From contig JAQFVV010006469.1 of assembly GCA_028023455.1 (NCBI GenBank), forward strand, positions 870,001 to 934,000: a stretch of DNA of 64,000 nt, in the 5' to 3' direction. The notes below the pieces were generated by a model that was not told the origin of the DNA, did not search any database, and worked only from the letters and a program-made list of their open reading frames with translations. The translations under genes and the position numbers were made by a program. Of this stretch, positions 1 to 11,220 are shown piece after piece (position 1 is the stretch's first letter; each line of letters opens with the position of its first letter). This DNA comes from Epiperipatus broadwayi (taxonomy: Eukaryota > Onychophora > Udeonychophora > Euonychophora > Peripatidae).

Positions 1-653
1 AAAGAACATTATATATATATATATATTGTCTGACATTTATGATCTCTTATAAATAAATTATTATTTGTTATTTGTTTAAATAGTGTGTTAACTCCTTTAT
101 AGATAATATTAGCTGGTCTGCATATTTATTCTATGTCAATTTTATCAGGAGTAACTTATGTTGTACATGATCTATCCAGGTATTGTAAATTAATAGTCAC
201 TATGTAGTGATCATCATCATTGCATATTAAAGAAAATATTTTAAGTATTATATATATATATATATGTCTGTGTTGGTCTATTTCCTGATGTTTAATGTTA
301 GGTAGCACCCAAATCAATTAATATAAATTTAAATAATTTAACATATATAAGCTGACTATTACAATATATATATATAATTTTAAACATTGCCAGAAATCTC
401 TCCATTAATTAAATGTAACTATTATAACTAAGTCAAGAAAAACACTATATAAATTACATTATTTTTCCTCCAAATTGATATTAAAAAAAACGTATTTTCA
501 GCTTTTTTTTCGATTCTTTAAATCACACAGAATCTTTGATAATCACTTATGTATAAAGATAACTTATTTAATATTAAAAAAAAAAAAAAAGAAGTCTTGA
601 ACGTATTTTTGTTGTAGTATATATCACTATACAAATATATATGAAAACACATA
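1..653. other. AT-rich noncoding sequence
   Basis: I see no convincing coding signal here. The stretch holds several short TA runs and two long A runs (near 484 and 576-590). It directly abuts the trinucleotide tail of the LINE that follows. Confidence 0.5.
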
Positions 654-1424
654 CATCATCATCATCATCATCATCATAATCATCAACCATTATCAATCCA
701 CTGCAGGATTAAGGTCTCTCCAAGTTAAATCCATCTTCTCCGATCTTTAGCTTCTCTTCTCCACAACACCCCTGCACATTTTCTTATTTCATCCATCCAT
801 CTCACATGTGGTCTCTTTCTGGGTCTTTTACAATCTCTTGGAATCCAGTTTAAAATTTCAATTGTCCATCTATTATCATCTCTTCTAACAATATGTCCAG
901 CCCAACTCCATTTCAATCTTTTAATCTTTTCAATAAGGTCAGTAACACCTGTTTGTTGTCTTACCCATACATTGCGTTTTTGATCTCTTCTTGTTACTCC
1001 CAACATACATCTCTCCATACTCCTTTGAGTGGTCTGAAGTCTCTGTATTGCTCTTTTATTAAGTGTCCAAGTCTCAGATCCATAAGTCAGAACTGGTAAA
1101 ACACATTTGTTAAAAACCATCCTTTTTCAAAAACATAGGCATATTTCCTTTTAGTATCAAGTTATTTCTACCAAAAGCACTCCAACCAAGTTTAATTCTA
1201 TGATTAATTTCCTCCATTATGTTTCCATCTGTATTAATAATCTGACCAAGATATTTGTAACTGTTAACTTCTTCTAATTCTTCATAATCAATATTTATTT
1301 TCATATTTTGAGCAAATCGATTAAACATTACTTTAGTCTTTTAACATTTATCTTTAGTCCTACTTTTCTACTTTCATCTGCTAACTCCTGTAACATTTCC
1401 TGCAGCTCTGAAGCATTATTTGCA
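654..1424 (-). mobile_element. 5'-truncated RTE-clade LINE
   Basis: This is the 3' part of a non-LTR retrotransposon lying on the minus strand. It aligns base for base, at better than about 90 percent by eye, with 52523-53284 of the full-length RTE copy in this window. The element's 3' end lies at the left, where the + strand reads (CAT)n from 654, which is the (ATG)n tail typical of RTE elements. Homology stops at about 1424, so the endonuclease and most of the reverse transcriptase are missing, as expected for incomplete target-primed reverse transcription. I could not find a clear target-site duplication. Confidence 0.88.
725..1345 (-). pseudogene. RTE ORF C-terminal fragment, frameshifted
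   Basis: This is the remains of the C-terminal part of the RTE endonuclease-reverse transcriptase. Two overlapping minus-strand frames are readable. 1110-1328 encodes the segment with the YLGQI motif and the GWSAFGRNN region. 725-1120 encodes the C-terminal domain with YGSETWTLN, SMERCMLG, WAGH and RPHVRWMDEI. Compared with the copy at 52543-53256 there is one extra base near 1115-1125, which separates the two frames, and a missing T near 1338-1345. There is no catalytic box, so this is a dead fragment. It would be regulated only by whatever flanking promoter reads through it. Confidence 0.85.
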
Positions 1425-1564
1425 TATATGTGCACAAATAACTAATTAACCAACACAAAATATGTAGTAATATTGAATATTATCTATAGACATTTTTAAA
1501 AACTTTGAAACATTGCTTAAATTAATGTTGTTCAAGATAATAACAATAATATAGCGAATAATGT

Positions 1565-1696
1565 AAAAGATATAAAGTTATTATAGACAGGCGTTGGTGG
1601 CCGAGTGGTCAGCACAGCCGCCTTACAAGCAGTTGTCCTGGGTTCGCTTCCCGGCCGATGCTTTGACTAAAAAAAAAAAGATATAAAGTTATTATA
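1565..1696 (+). repeat. Target-site duplication pair around SINE
   Basis: The 21 bases at 1565-1585 recur exactly at 1676-1696; the unambiguous core is GATATAAAGTTATTATA. They bracket the tRNA-like element and its A tail. This is the signature of LINE-mediated insertion, and being exact it suggests a recent event. Confidence 0.9.
1586..1675 (+). mobile_element. Minimal tRNA-derived SINE
   Basis: A roughly 80-bp tRNA-like body is followed by an A-rich tail. The pol III A box TGGCCGAGTGG (1599-1609) matches the consensus perfectly. The B box GGTTCGCTTCC (1641-1651) has one mismatch. The ends GGCGTTG and CGATGCT can form an acceptor-like stem with wobble pairs, and CTGGG/CCCGG forms a T-stem. 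The anticodon arm does not fold properly, so it is not a functional tRNA. The class resembles a Leu/Ser-type head (GGCCGAGTGGTCAG). There is no obvious LINE-derived body between the head and the tail. A second, damaged copy lies at 19700-19795. Confidence 0.82.
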
Positions 1697-2784
1697 AAAA
1701 AGTACTAACATACAGAAAAGTTATTGAAATTATATTCAGCTGGAATGTGTATATATATATATCTAACATTTAACGGGAAGAGAAATGGAAAAAAAATACA
1801 GATAATTGAGAATTGCAAAAAATAGAACGGATTGATTAAAAATCTGATGATTTTTCATATGAGCTACATAGAATTATTTAAAAAGAAGTAATATTGTCTG
1901 TTGTAACATTTGGAAATGATGTATTTGTAGTGGTCAAGGAATTCAAATTTTTTTAGATTAAATACCAAAAGTGCACTGTATGGAAAACTGTGGAGAACAA
2001 ACGAGGTTATTCAAAGTAAAACGGGGTGGATTTCTTTTTAATTAATGAAATAAAAAGTAAAGTAAAAATATCTGTACCGTTTCAATATATAAACAAAATT
2101 GATCAATTAAAAATGATGTTTAATTGGATTATGTGATGAGACACCGAACACATTGAACAAGAAATATCTTACAATATGAAGAGTTAATAAATATATAATC
2201 TATTTCCATGTATTTATATAAAAAAAATGCAGTGAATATCTAAAAAATATATTACAGATACATAGTTATGATAGATGGTAAAATTATATAGATGAGTTAG
2301 TTATGGAAAAAGAATTAGAATGAAGAATGAATGTAAATAAAAGAAATAGTTCGAAGTTATACAAGAATAAAAATATGAGTATAATAGGGCAAAAACTAAT
2401 GCTAAAGTTAGATCTATTTTCTTCAAGCTTGAAACCAAAAATGGTCACATATTCAAACCCACCTTGTCTGTTCTGAGAAAAATTACACAAAATGTAAAGT
2501 CAAAGGTACCTGGCACATTAATGACATCAATAAAAAAAGAGTCATGCATCCCCCCTTTCAGTAAAGTGAGTTATGTAAATTAACTCATTTACATTTTATA
2601 AGCAAAGCTCTATAAATCTTCATTTCTATAAATCACACAATTTTCTTGAACTGTTGTTGCTATAATTATGACTACCAGTTGAAAGCATGCTTAGCATATT
2701 ATATCAATATAAGTTAGCATATGTTAAAACCACTAAACATCACATGATCACCATCTCATACTAGCACATAATTGTTATTAAACA
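1697..2784. other. AT-rich noncoding sequence
   Basis: No gene is recognised. Only short open frames without coding character are present. The 17-mer ATGTTAAAACCACTAAA at 2721-2737 recurs at 3055-3071 and brackets the palindromic element that follows. Confidence 0.4.
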
Positions 2785-3054
2785 AAGCAAAACTCTCCAT
2801 ACAGAAGTGCCATCTTGTGCCAACAAGAGCAATCAATGGATGCCAGAAGGCTTGTGCATAAAATCCCTATCTAAGATCTAGGTGCAGTGCTCTCAGATCC
2901 AAGGCTCCTCACTGATGATGGCCACAAGCCAGAAACTAGTATGGGGATATTAGATGAGTAGGCACTAGATAGGGATTTTATGCACAAGCCTTCTGGCATC
3001 CATTGATTGCTCTTGTTGGCACAAGATGGCACTACTGTATGGAGAGTTTTGCTT
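2785..3054. mobile_element. Palindromic (foldback/MITE-like) element, family P1
   Basis: The left arm (2785-2877) and right arm (2967-3054) are almost exact reverse complements of about 88 bp. They are separated by a roughly 90-bp loop region that also contains short complementary words. The tips read AAGCAAAACTCTCC and GGAGAGTTTTGCTT. A diverged single arm lies at 29284-29392, so this is a dispersed family and not a chance hairpin. No transposase is encoded, so any mobilisation must be in trans. The transposon superfamily cannot be assigned from the tips. Confidence 0.8.
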
Positions 3055-3071
3055 ATGTTAAAACCACTAAA

Positions 3072-6000
3072 TAAGCTTTTCTTAGTATACATAACAAATG
3101 TGTTTATTATTGAAGAGTAAAAATTATAAAAATATGAAAGAATATATGATAACACTAAAAGGAGCTTATTGTTATTTGTGACACAAGTAAGAGTTTTAGA
3201 TATCAAGCAAAGAAGACAAAAACGCAATACGAATTTGCATTACAGGTATAATTTATATGAAAGTGGGAATGAAAATATTGAAGGTTTATTTTTGGAATAT
3301 AAGCTGTTGAAAGAGTACCGGGATAAATAGTAGAAAAATGGGGAAATTTAAAGATAAAGAGACAGAAAAGGTAAACATTTTATGTTATTTGTTTAAGTTT
3401 TATAATAAAACGGGAATATGAGAACAAAATAATGAAATTATCACAATAATTGTGGAGTAAGAGTGAAAAAAGAAATAAATCAGAACTGATTTGGGTAATA
3501 AGGAATAAGAAATAGATGCGTTTATTATCATATGCTACCGTTTTGAAGGGAGAGAATGTTTATCTTAACTAATATGGTTTCTGGACATGAATCCTGTGCA
3601 TAGAAGCTTTTGATTTTGTTTTAAAAGAAGCCATACAACAATAAAGAAATGTTTTTGTTGTTGTTGTTGTTGTTGTTTTTTAAGTTTTTGTATTTTTCTT
3701 TTATTAAATAATAATAAAAAACATTGCAGAGATTAATTTGACTTTTTAATTTTAACTGTTTTAAATATTTCAAATCCATGGTAACTATTATATAAAAATT
3801 AAAGATAATTAATGAATTATTTAATTATATATTTTTTTCTTTTGCTAACAATTACATAAATGTATATTAATTATTTAAATATTTTAAATACATAAAAATA
3901 GGTCACTTACCAGATGAGCATAAAAATGTAGGCACGCATGCCTATATATGCATTAAGTATTCAAAAATTATTTACGTATTGTATATAGAAGATATATTGA
4001 ATAATAACTTAAATTAGACGGAATTTAGCTGAAAGGGCACACGATTTTCATTAATAAAAAAAGCAGCTATCTACAAATAATGTCGAAGTTTTTTAAATAT
4101 TAATTTTAAAACGGTTTCGACGACTCAATGTCAATTCTTAATTTTCAATACTTTAACGTATATATATATACAGTATTCTCTTTCTGATCGAGTATTAAAT
4201 ACTATATAGCTTCAATGTGACTAAAAATATATTTAAACTCATCAAGTACTTAATAAAAAATTTAATTAAAGAACAATGTGGATTTAATCGATCTTGGATT
4301 ATTAGAGCTAAATTAATTGTTTAAAACTTCGCATTAAATAAGTTACCTTTCTTTTAAAATAATTATTTAATGAAAAAACTCCCTGATTACAAGACTCGTA
4401 AACTTTAACGTTTTATCAATTTATAAACCAATAGTATGCTATAATATACAAATCTTATCTTCAATGTAACTTATACTACAATGGTGTGGCAACATAGATG
4501 TTTTCAATGTTCTCTTTGAGTTAGACTATTATTTTGTAAATAATACTCAATTTTGAATTTTTTTAATCAATTGTAAATAATTTAAATATATATCTTTTAT
4601 TAATTAAATAAGTTATTCTAAGCTTAATACTGGTTAATCGACTGAACAAATAATTCTAAATTCTATGGATTCAAAATAAATAAAATTAAAAATTATATAT
4701 TTTCCGATTAAGTAACTGAAGCGTTTGCCTCAAAAAGTATGTTGTTTCTTAACCTATGCAATATTCCCTCTGACAATTTTGTTTATACGTTAAAAATGGA
4801 TTTTGTTCACTGTATTAGGTAAACATTTACATTTACTTATAAAGCCATCTACAGAAATTTCAACTAGATAATAAATTGATGAGGACTTTATTAAATTTTT
4901 CATTTATATCACTCACTATACAGCCTCTCTAATAATAAAAGATATACTACATTATGTAAGTTCGCCGTTAGAAGTAGAATATATGTTATCAAAAAAGCAT
5001 TACATAATGTATTAAAAGTTTTCTATTCCATTGCAGACTTATGTGCTGTAGTTATATTTTATTGCTTCGGGTGAAGTTTTTTAATATTGTACACATTCAA
5101 AAATATAACGGCATTGTTCAAAAATTGCTTTATATATATAATTAAGATACATGCAGAGACATACTAGTGATTTCAATCGTCTTTGCAAATACTGCATCTC
5201 TTATTTCTGCAATATTACATTTAAAAATGCCAAATTCCTTTGTAGAATACATGCATTTCAGAGATAATCTTTTTTGTAAGTTGCCTTGAGCCCCTGTCAA
5301 TTATTCCTACTACTATAACATCTAATTGTCTCATATAATTATTGTAATGATGGCCAGATTTTATTAAAGCTTATGTATTTAGTGCTATAGTAATTTTTTA
5401 TCATTTAGCCTATTACAAGAGAGCAATATGCTAAGCAAAGCAAGTCATAGAGTCATTTGATCAATAAACTTGGATCAAAAACCGGATATTTTAAATATAT
5501 GGAAATCATTTTGAAAAAATGATAAACTATCAAGTTATCTAAAATTATTAAAAAATTCAAGAAAGGAAATTGAGATAATTTAATATATAGATAAGAACAG
5601 AAATTGTTATCGAATTGTTTCACTTGTCAAGTTATATAAATAATATTATTAAACAAATATTCTATATATAGGACTTTTCAAAGTATATTAATATTTTATT
5701 CCCTTTGAATCTTTAGATGTTTATTAGCAATTAAACTTGCTCTCACGAGACAACTACTGTAAGGATCTTACCTTGCAGCATGCCTCCACCATTCAATAAT
5801 CCAATGCATGATTATTGTACTATCCTTAATTCAGCAGTTTTTACTTCTGGTAATGGAATTGGGCTCAAAATATTCATTCTCAATCAAAACAGATATTATG
5901 AATAAGATAATTTTTTCCCACTTCCTTAAGACTTTATCTCCATCTCTTTTCACTAGAAATCAGACAGTAAAGACAGATTTGGGTTCAAATAAAATTTGCA

Positions 6001-6425
6001 GTAAACACATCTTGATAGTGATCACCTAAGAAAATATTATTCACATCATTTGAAATTTCCAATGTTATCTGCCATATTTTACCAGTAAATCAACAGCAAA
6101 CCATTTCTCTAAGTCTGTTTGGATGACACTTTATTCTAATTATTAAGAATACAATGTTAATTTATCAGAAAACAGGCACACACACATCAAACAAGTAGGA
6201 AGGCTCTATCCCCTTATATACAGATTTTTCTACCTATATAACATTCTGTCATTCTACAATTCATTTATTGTACTACGTAGTTTATAAAATATTCATAGAT
6301 TTTTTTATACAATGAGATCTGATACAACAATGATAACTATTAGAATCAGCATTTTTTCCACTGAATTAAGATTTAAATAACAAATGCAAAGACATACAAC
6401 AAACAGAATGACAGATATTTTTGCA
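3072..6425. other. AT-rich noncoding sequence
   Basis: I see no supported gene. There is a (TTG)n microsatellite at about 3652-3676. The least AT-rich patch is about 5740-6030, where a 73-codon + strand frame (5808-6029) exists, but it has no recognisable motif and no supporting signals. I do not call it. Confidence 0.4.
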
Positions 6426-6429
6426 ATGT

Positions 6430-6900
6430 AAAACTTAATTTAATTCACTTACTTACATATTTTCATCTAAATATATTATCCTAAAGGTGTATGTATAATG
6501 ATTTCTATAATAAACCATAAAAGCAGAATTTGAAAGTGAATTAATATTGGCTTTAAAAAATAATAGATAAATAAACTAGCAGCAAAAATGTTAAACATAA
6601 TTTTGCTTAAAAGTTTTCTCCTAGATGCATATATTGTAATTATTTTAGCCAAATAAGTAGAATTTGAAAGCTAATTAATATTACTGTCAGAAAAATGACT
6701 GAATCTCATAATAATAAAAATCAAAAACTTCATTATTAATTTAATTCACTTAACTGTTTCTATCGCTAGCAGTAAAAATATTCTATATATTTTATCTTTA
6801 GAAGTATTCTCCTAGGTGTATATAATGTAATAAATTTATAATGGTGATTATCAAAAAAAAATCAATATTAGTTTGATAAAATGATGGAAAACTAATTTTA
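6430..6900. repeat. Diverged tandem repeat, ~187-bp period
   Basis: A block containing TAGCAGCAAAAATGTT, then TTCTCCTAGATGCATATA, at about 6580-6645 recurs as TAGCAGTAAAAATATT, then TTCTCCTAGGTGTATATA, at about 6767-6830. A third partial unit begins near 6470 (CCTAAAGGTGTATGTATAATG). The flanking words TTTAATTCACTTA and AGAATTTGAAAG also recur in register. The units differ at many positions, so the duplication is old. Confidence 0.5.
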
Positions 6901-7760
6901 TTTGTCATGAGCATTTTTTTTATCAACTATTGTTTTAGCACTTGAACAGTATAATCCTTTTTCGAATGCTCAGTAGGGTCTACTTCTTTAGTGTGTACTT
7001 TATAAATTATTTGTCCATTCTCCTCTATCAAGTACCCATTAACAAGTCCAGAGTCATCAATTTAGAAGCCATCCTTATTCATAGAAGGATTAAACATTAC
7101 CTCTCTAAATATTTTTTAATCAATATGCAGACCCTCATTCAAAATGACCTGTAATATCTTTTATTTATCATATAGTAACTCTGATTTAGTTTATAAAAAA
7201 ATAAATATTTCATTTTGTGCTTTCTAGATCTACATTTTACTCTCATTTTCGTATGATGAGTTCTTGAACATAATTTCTTATTGGACCATTTACCTAGCTT
7301 AATTATTTGCCTAAGCTCTAGATTTCTCTTTTTCTAGTTCTCTAATTTTTAATCTAGGTAGTTTCCTAGTATTTTTATAATATAGTCTACCAAACAAATT
7401 ACTTTTATATTTGATCTTCTTGATCATTCATTTTTTTAATATTTAAATAATTCATTTCTTCATTCTACCTTTATTGTGTGTAAACTCAGATGCACAGTCA
7501 ACTATAATGCAAGTATCACCCTCCAAAGATTCTGTGTTAAAATTATTTATATTATCAATGTACTGAACATTTTAAACTAATGCAGTCAGACATTTATCAC
7601 TAGTTTTATATGCTTCATCTAACTTAGATATATCTAGCTCTATTTTTACTAATCTATCTGTTATCTCTTCCTGCATCACTTTTTAAACCTTGTCTATTCT
7701 CTATTTTTACCTTTTCAACTATACCATGCAATTGTTAAATTTTTTTATCCTGATTACTTT
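6901..7760. other. Unassigned AT-rich sequence
   Basis: No recognisable gene. If the coiled-coil frame at 7774-8300 once belonged to a larger minus-strand element, this stretch would be its downstream part. Its minus-strand frames are short and give no motif I recognise. Confidence 0.3.
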
Positions 7761-7773
7761 TATCATTTGAACT

Positions 7774-8300
7774 TTGAGAGTTACTTCACCAATTTTGCTT
7801 TCTAACTCTACAAAACCATTTTCCAATCTATCTATTATTTGTTCAGTTAACTGCTTTATCTATTTTTTGTTTCTTTTGTCTGACTCAATTTGGCTTTTAA
7901 GTCCTTCATTTTATTCTTCCATTTGGCTTTTCATTTCTGTGAACATGCTTTTCATGTTCAGTTTAACTTCTGTATTTTGTTTAAACATGCTTTCCGTGTT
8001 TTCTTTAGTTTCTGTATTTTGTTTAAACATGCTTTCTATATTCTCTTTAATTTCATTATTTTGTGTTTTAAAATCTTCACTTTGTTTTTCAAACTTTTTA
8101 TTCAATTATGTGTTCTGTTCTTCCTTTGTTTAAACCTACTTTCCATGTTCTCTTTAATTTCCTTATTTTCTTTTTTAAAATCCTCACTTTGTTTTTCGAT
8201 TTTTTAATTCAATTCTGTGAACATGCTCATGATCATGTTTTTAAACTCTCTATCATGAGTCTCAGTTTTACTTTCCTGAGCTTCCATTTTTGCTTCATCT
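7774..8300 (-). pseudogene. Broken coiled-coil protein remnant
   Basis: Read on the minus strand, this stretch encodes a Glu/Lys/Asn/Met-rich helical protein. The longest open piece (7911-8105) has repeats of the type ESMFKQNTETKENT. Related sequence (KQSEDFK, KEIKENMES) lies upstream in the same direction, separated by stop codons. Downstream, a readable piece (LTEQIIDRLENGFVELESKIGEV) continues the heptad pattern. The composition and heptad spacing suggest a coiled-coil protein, perhaps the structural (ORF1-like) protein of a retroelement or a cytoskeletal-type protein. No zinc knuckle, protease or reverse transcriptase is visible beside it. Function is unassigned, and stops make it non-functional as read. 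Confidence 0.45.
7944..8069. repeat. 42-bp tandem repeat (14-residue coiled-coil unit)
   Basis: Three units start at 7944, 7986 and 8028, each opening with CATGCTTT and containing a CTTTAAtTTC-type block. Forty-two bases correspond to 14 residues, that is two heptads, on the minus strand. A longer second-order repeat follows: 8044-8111 matches 8152-8220. Confidence 0.7.
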
Positions 8301-10881
8301 CGGGTAATCATACATATAATTTACATGTAAAAAAAAATTAGCTGCTCACTTTTCTACAAAAATTGTTTTTAAATGTATATAAAAATTCTAATATTTCTTT
8401 TATTTATTTAATACCTAGAATGCTCACCCCTCTTTCTATCATGTAATCTTTCTAAAACTGCAAAATACTTTAAATATAATGCCTTATTATATTTATTTGC
8501 ATATTACTTTTATTTCTACCAATCTATTTCTATCACCATTTTTGTCTAAGACATTCATGAATTTATTGATTTATTTTTATTTGTAATAAAATAAATGATT
8601 AGATTTCTCATCTGACCATATATTTATATTCCCTATTTCAATGACTAATTTTTTCTGAATTTTAATTATAATAAAAAAATATTTTAAAACTAAACTGGGT
8701 TCAATCCCTATTTGTTTTAATCAAGATAAACCCAGACACAGACTCCCAAATGTGACAGTAACTGTCCTTTTACAAGTGATAATAATCCAGTTGACAGTAA
8801 AATGAAAAAAAAAACACATTTGCAAATTAATTTTTGTCTAGAGGAATATAAGATAACTAAAGGGTGACCATGTACATGGTGGAGTGACCACATCCAAATC
8901 AGTTTTAATTGACAAGTCATTACTTGTCTCAATCAATGATCAAATTGAATCCACATGAAAACAAGTTTCCATGTAGATTCAATTATATTTTCTGATCATT
9001 ATCCCCCTCCACTTAAAAAATTATTATATTAACAAAATTAATAATCAGTTTGGTTCAGAAGAGAAATGACAAATAAAATTGTTAAAAATAACAATAACTT
9101 TAATAAAGAATAAAATAATATGATAATAATGATAATAAAAAATGTATTTACTTATTTACAATTAAGAAAATTATATGGTGATCATGTGTGAGAGAAAATT
9201 TTTTTTAACTTGCAATCTCTTTGAGGATAGCTATAAAAAGTTCATGTGATTTACTTTAACATGTTTGTGATCTCACATACATATTTTGTATCTGTAAATG
9301 TGGGAACATGGCCATTAATCATTAAATTTTAATATCTGCTGGCAATATATTTTAGCTTTTTTTGATTCATTCTGAGACAGTTTCCCCATGAGAGTTTCCA
9401 TTGCAATTTTTTTCTGAGCATTTAAATAGGCAGATATGCAGATTAATTTATAGAAGTACATTTCCATGGGGTAATCACTTTAAATGACTAGTTTTTCTTT
9501 TTTTAGCTAGTAAATCTCAAATATTTCATCAGTATTGAATAGTGATGAATAAATCTTCAGAATCAAGGTTAGTTTTTAAGGCATTTCTTTGCCCATATAT
9601 CTATATTCAGCTACAATACTTGAAAGGTCAGGTAAAGCATTCTGGAGAGTTTGGTACTCCATAAAATGCATTATATTAATGTAAAAATTCTTATAAAATT
9701 TTATTGACTTCTATTCAGTAAAAGACATGATGGTAAAGTGTGTTACAATTCTTCCCATGGTTGTTTGAAAAGCAGATGATTTAGAAAGGTTTTTGTTGGT
9801 TCCCATAGCAACACTTTTGTTTTTGTTTTTAAATAAGTTAACACATTTTATCTTTACACTTTCTTTTTAATGTTTTAAAACCATTTTGAAATTTATTCCA
9901 TATCCATACCTTTTAATATTTTGTTATTAGCATAAAAGTAATGCCTATAATCTCAGATGTGAGGGTTATATTTGCCCCTTCTCCATTTAGGAATAAAATA
10001 GTCAATTTAGCTATAAATATTGCTTGATTTTATTTCTACACAAAAAGATAATTTTTTTTAATTATACAATAATGTAAAGCTTAGACATATTTCTTTGGAA
10101 ATTAAGCTACAAGTTGGTGTAAACATAACAAATAATGTCACCATTACAAATCCAGTACATTGGTATTCATATAAAACCAACTGTTTCATTAATCCAATAA
10201 AATTATTTATTGGAATGATCATCTTCCTGCAATGTTCATGTGAACAATGAAATCTCCCACTGGCAATGAGTGTATCATGCAATATGAATACCAGAGAGCT
10301 ATCTTGAGACAAATATAATATCAACCAAACCATATAATGAATAATGTATTTAAATAAATATTTGCTCTGCTATGAGACTTAGAGGCTATGCCTAGCTCAC
10401 TTTGGAGACTTATTGTCTGATAAATATAAAAATATGGTTGGGAACAGTGCTGAGATAAAAACTCAGAAGTATGAATAACACTATGACAATCTCAAAACAA
10501 TGAAACACTTTCCATTCATCATAAGCAATATGATCAACCATTAATAAACTCATAAAATTAATTTTGGTTTCTAACTATAAAGTGTTTTCTTTACATGCTT
10601 AATCAACAATACAAAAAATAGAGTGATATCATTTAATTCTGAAACATGATGTTTTTTTGTAACTATTCAATTAATGTAGAGTATGAAACTTGTATATTTT
10701 CTTGATTTAAATATGATATAAGAATTCTAAACTTTTATCAAACATTTAGAATATCAAGACAATACTTCAATTTTGTTTTTTGTTTAACAACCTTCCACTA
10801 TTAAATGAAATATCATTATTATACCTAGTTCATTTGCCATAACATTTTTTAAACTATTTTTTAAATTATAAATTAAATTTT

Positions 10882-10884
<3 letters not shown>
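8301..10884. other. AT-rich noncoding sequence
   Basis: No gene is recognised. A short imperfect hairpin (TTGAATCCACATG with its complement) lies at about 8945-8982. A 91-codon minus-strand frame at 10058-10333 starts with ATG and is somewhat less AT-biased than its surroundings. It has no motif I recognise, and I do not call it a gene. Confidence 0.4.

Positions 10885-10914
<30 letters not shown>
10885..10914. repeat. (TA)n microsatellite
   Basis: An uninterrupted TA dinucleotide run ends directly at the left tip of the palindromic element that follows. This suggests insertion into, or generation of, TA-rich sequence by that element. Confidence 0.9.
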
Positions 10915-10917
<3 letters not shown>

Positions 10918-11220
10918 CACTAGGTAGAGTTTACCACTAGCTCTTAACAAGCTTTAACTATAAGTGCCGAAAGAGAAAGAATTCAAAATCTATACTGGAA
11001 ATCCTCATCCGCAGGCCAATTGGTTTCAAGCTTATGGCTCACCTCAGCAAGGAGTTAAGATTTCAGTCACTAGATCTAACTCCTCACTGAAGTGAGCCAT
11101 AAGCTTGAAACCAATTGGTCTGTGGATGAGGATTTTTCAGTTGAGATTTTGAATTCTTTCTCTTTCGGCACTTATAGTTAAAGCTTGTTAGGAGCTAGTG
11201 GTAAGCTCCACCTACTGAAA
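10915..11220. mobile_element. Near-perfect 306-bp palindrome, family P2
   Basis: The left arm (about 10915-11064) and right arm (about 11072-11220) are reverse complements over almost their full length, with a few mismatches and only a handful of bases at the centre. The tips read TTCACTAGGTAGAG and CACCTACTGAA. The inner tip word AGCTCTTAACAAGCTT is shared with the shorter palindrome at 30914-31020, so these are related foldback elements. No coding capacity. A single strand would form a 150-bp hairpin. Confidence 0.85.

Noticed and set aside
893-1099. 68-codon + strand frame
   Set aside because: Antisense shadow of the truncated RTE coding region.
1591-1672. Functional tRNA gene
   Set aside because: Anticodon arm does not fold, an A-rich tail follows, and exact target-site duplications flank it; it is a SINE.
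2871-3227. 118-codon minus-strand frame
   Set aside because: Half of it lies in the P1 palindrome and the rest has no motif; it is open by chance.
7774-8341. Long + strand Phe/Leu/Ser frames
   Set aside because: Complement of the Glu/Lys-rich coiled-coil frame on the minus strand; hydrophobicity is a by-product.
8690-8720. Primer-binding site or B box (GGTTCAATCCC)
   Set aside because: No A box at the right distance and no long terminal repeats nearby.
10058-10333. 91-codon minus-strand frame with an ATG
   Set aside because: No motif, no donor or promoter signal and no paralogue in the window; chance cannot be excluded.
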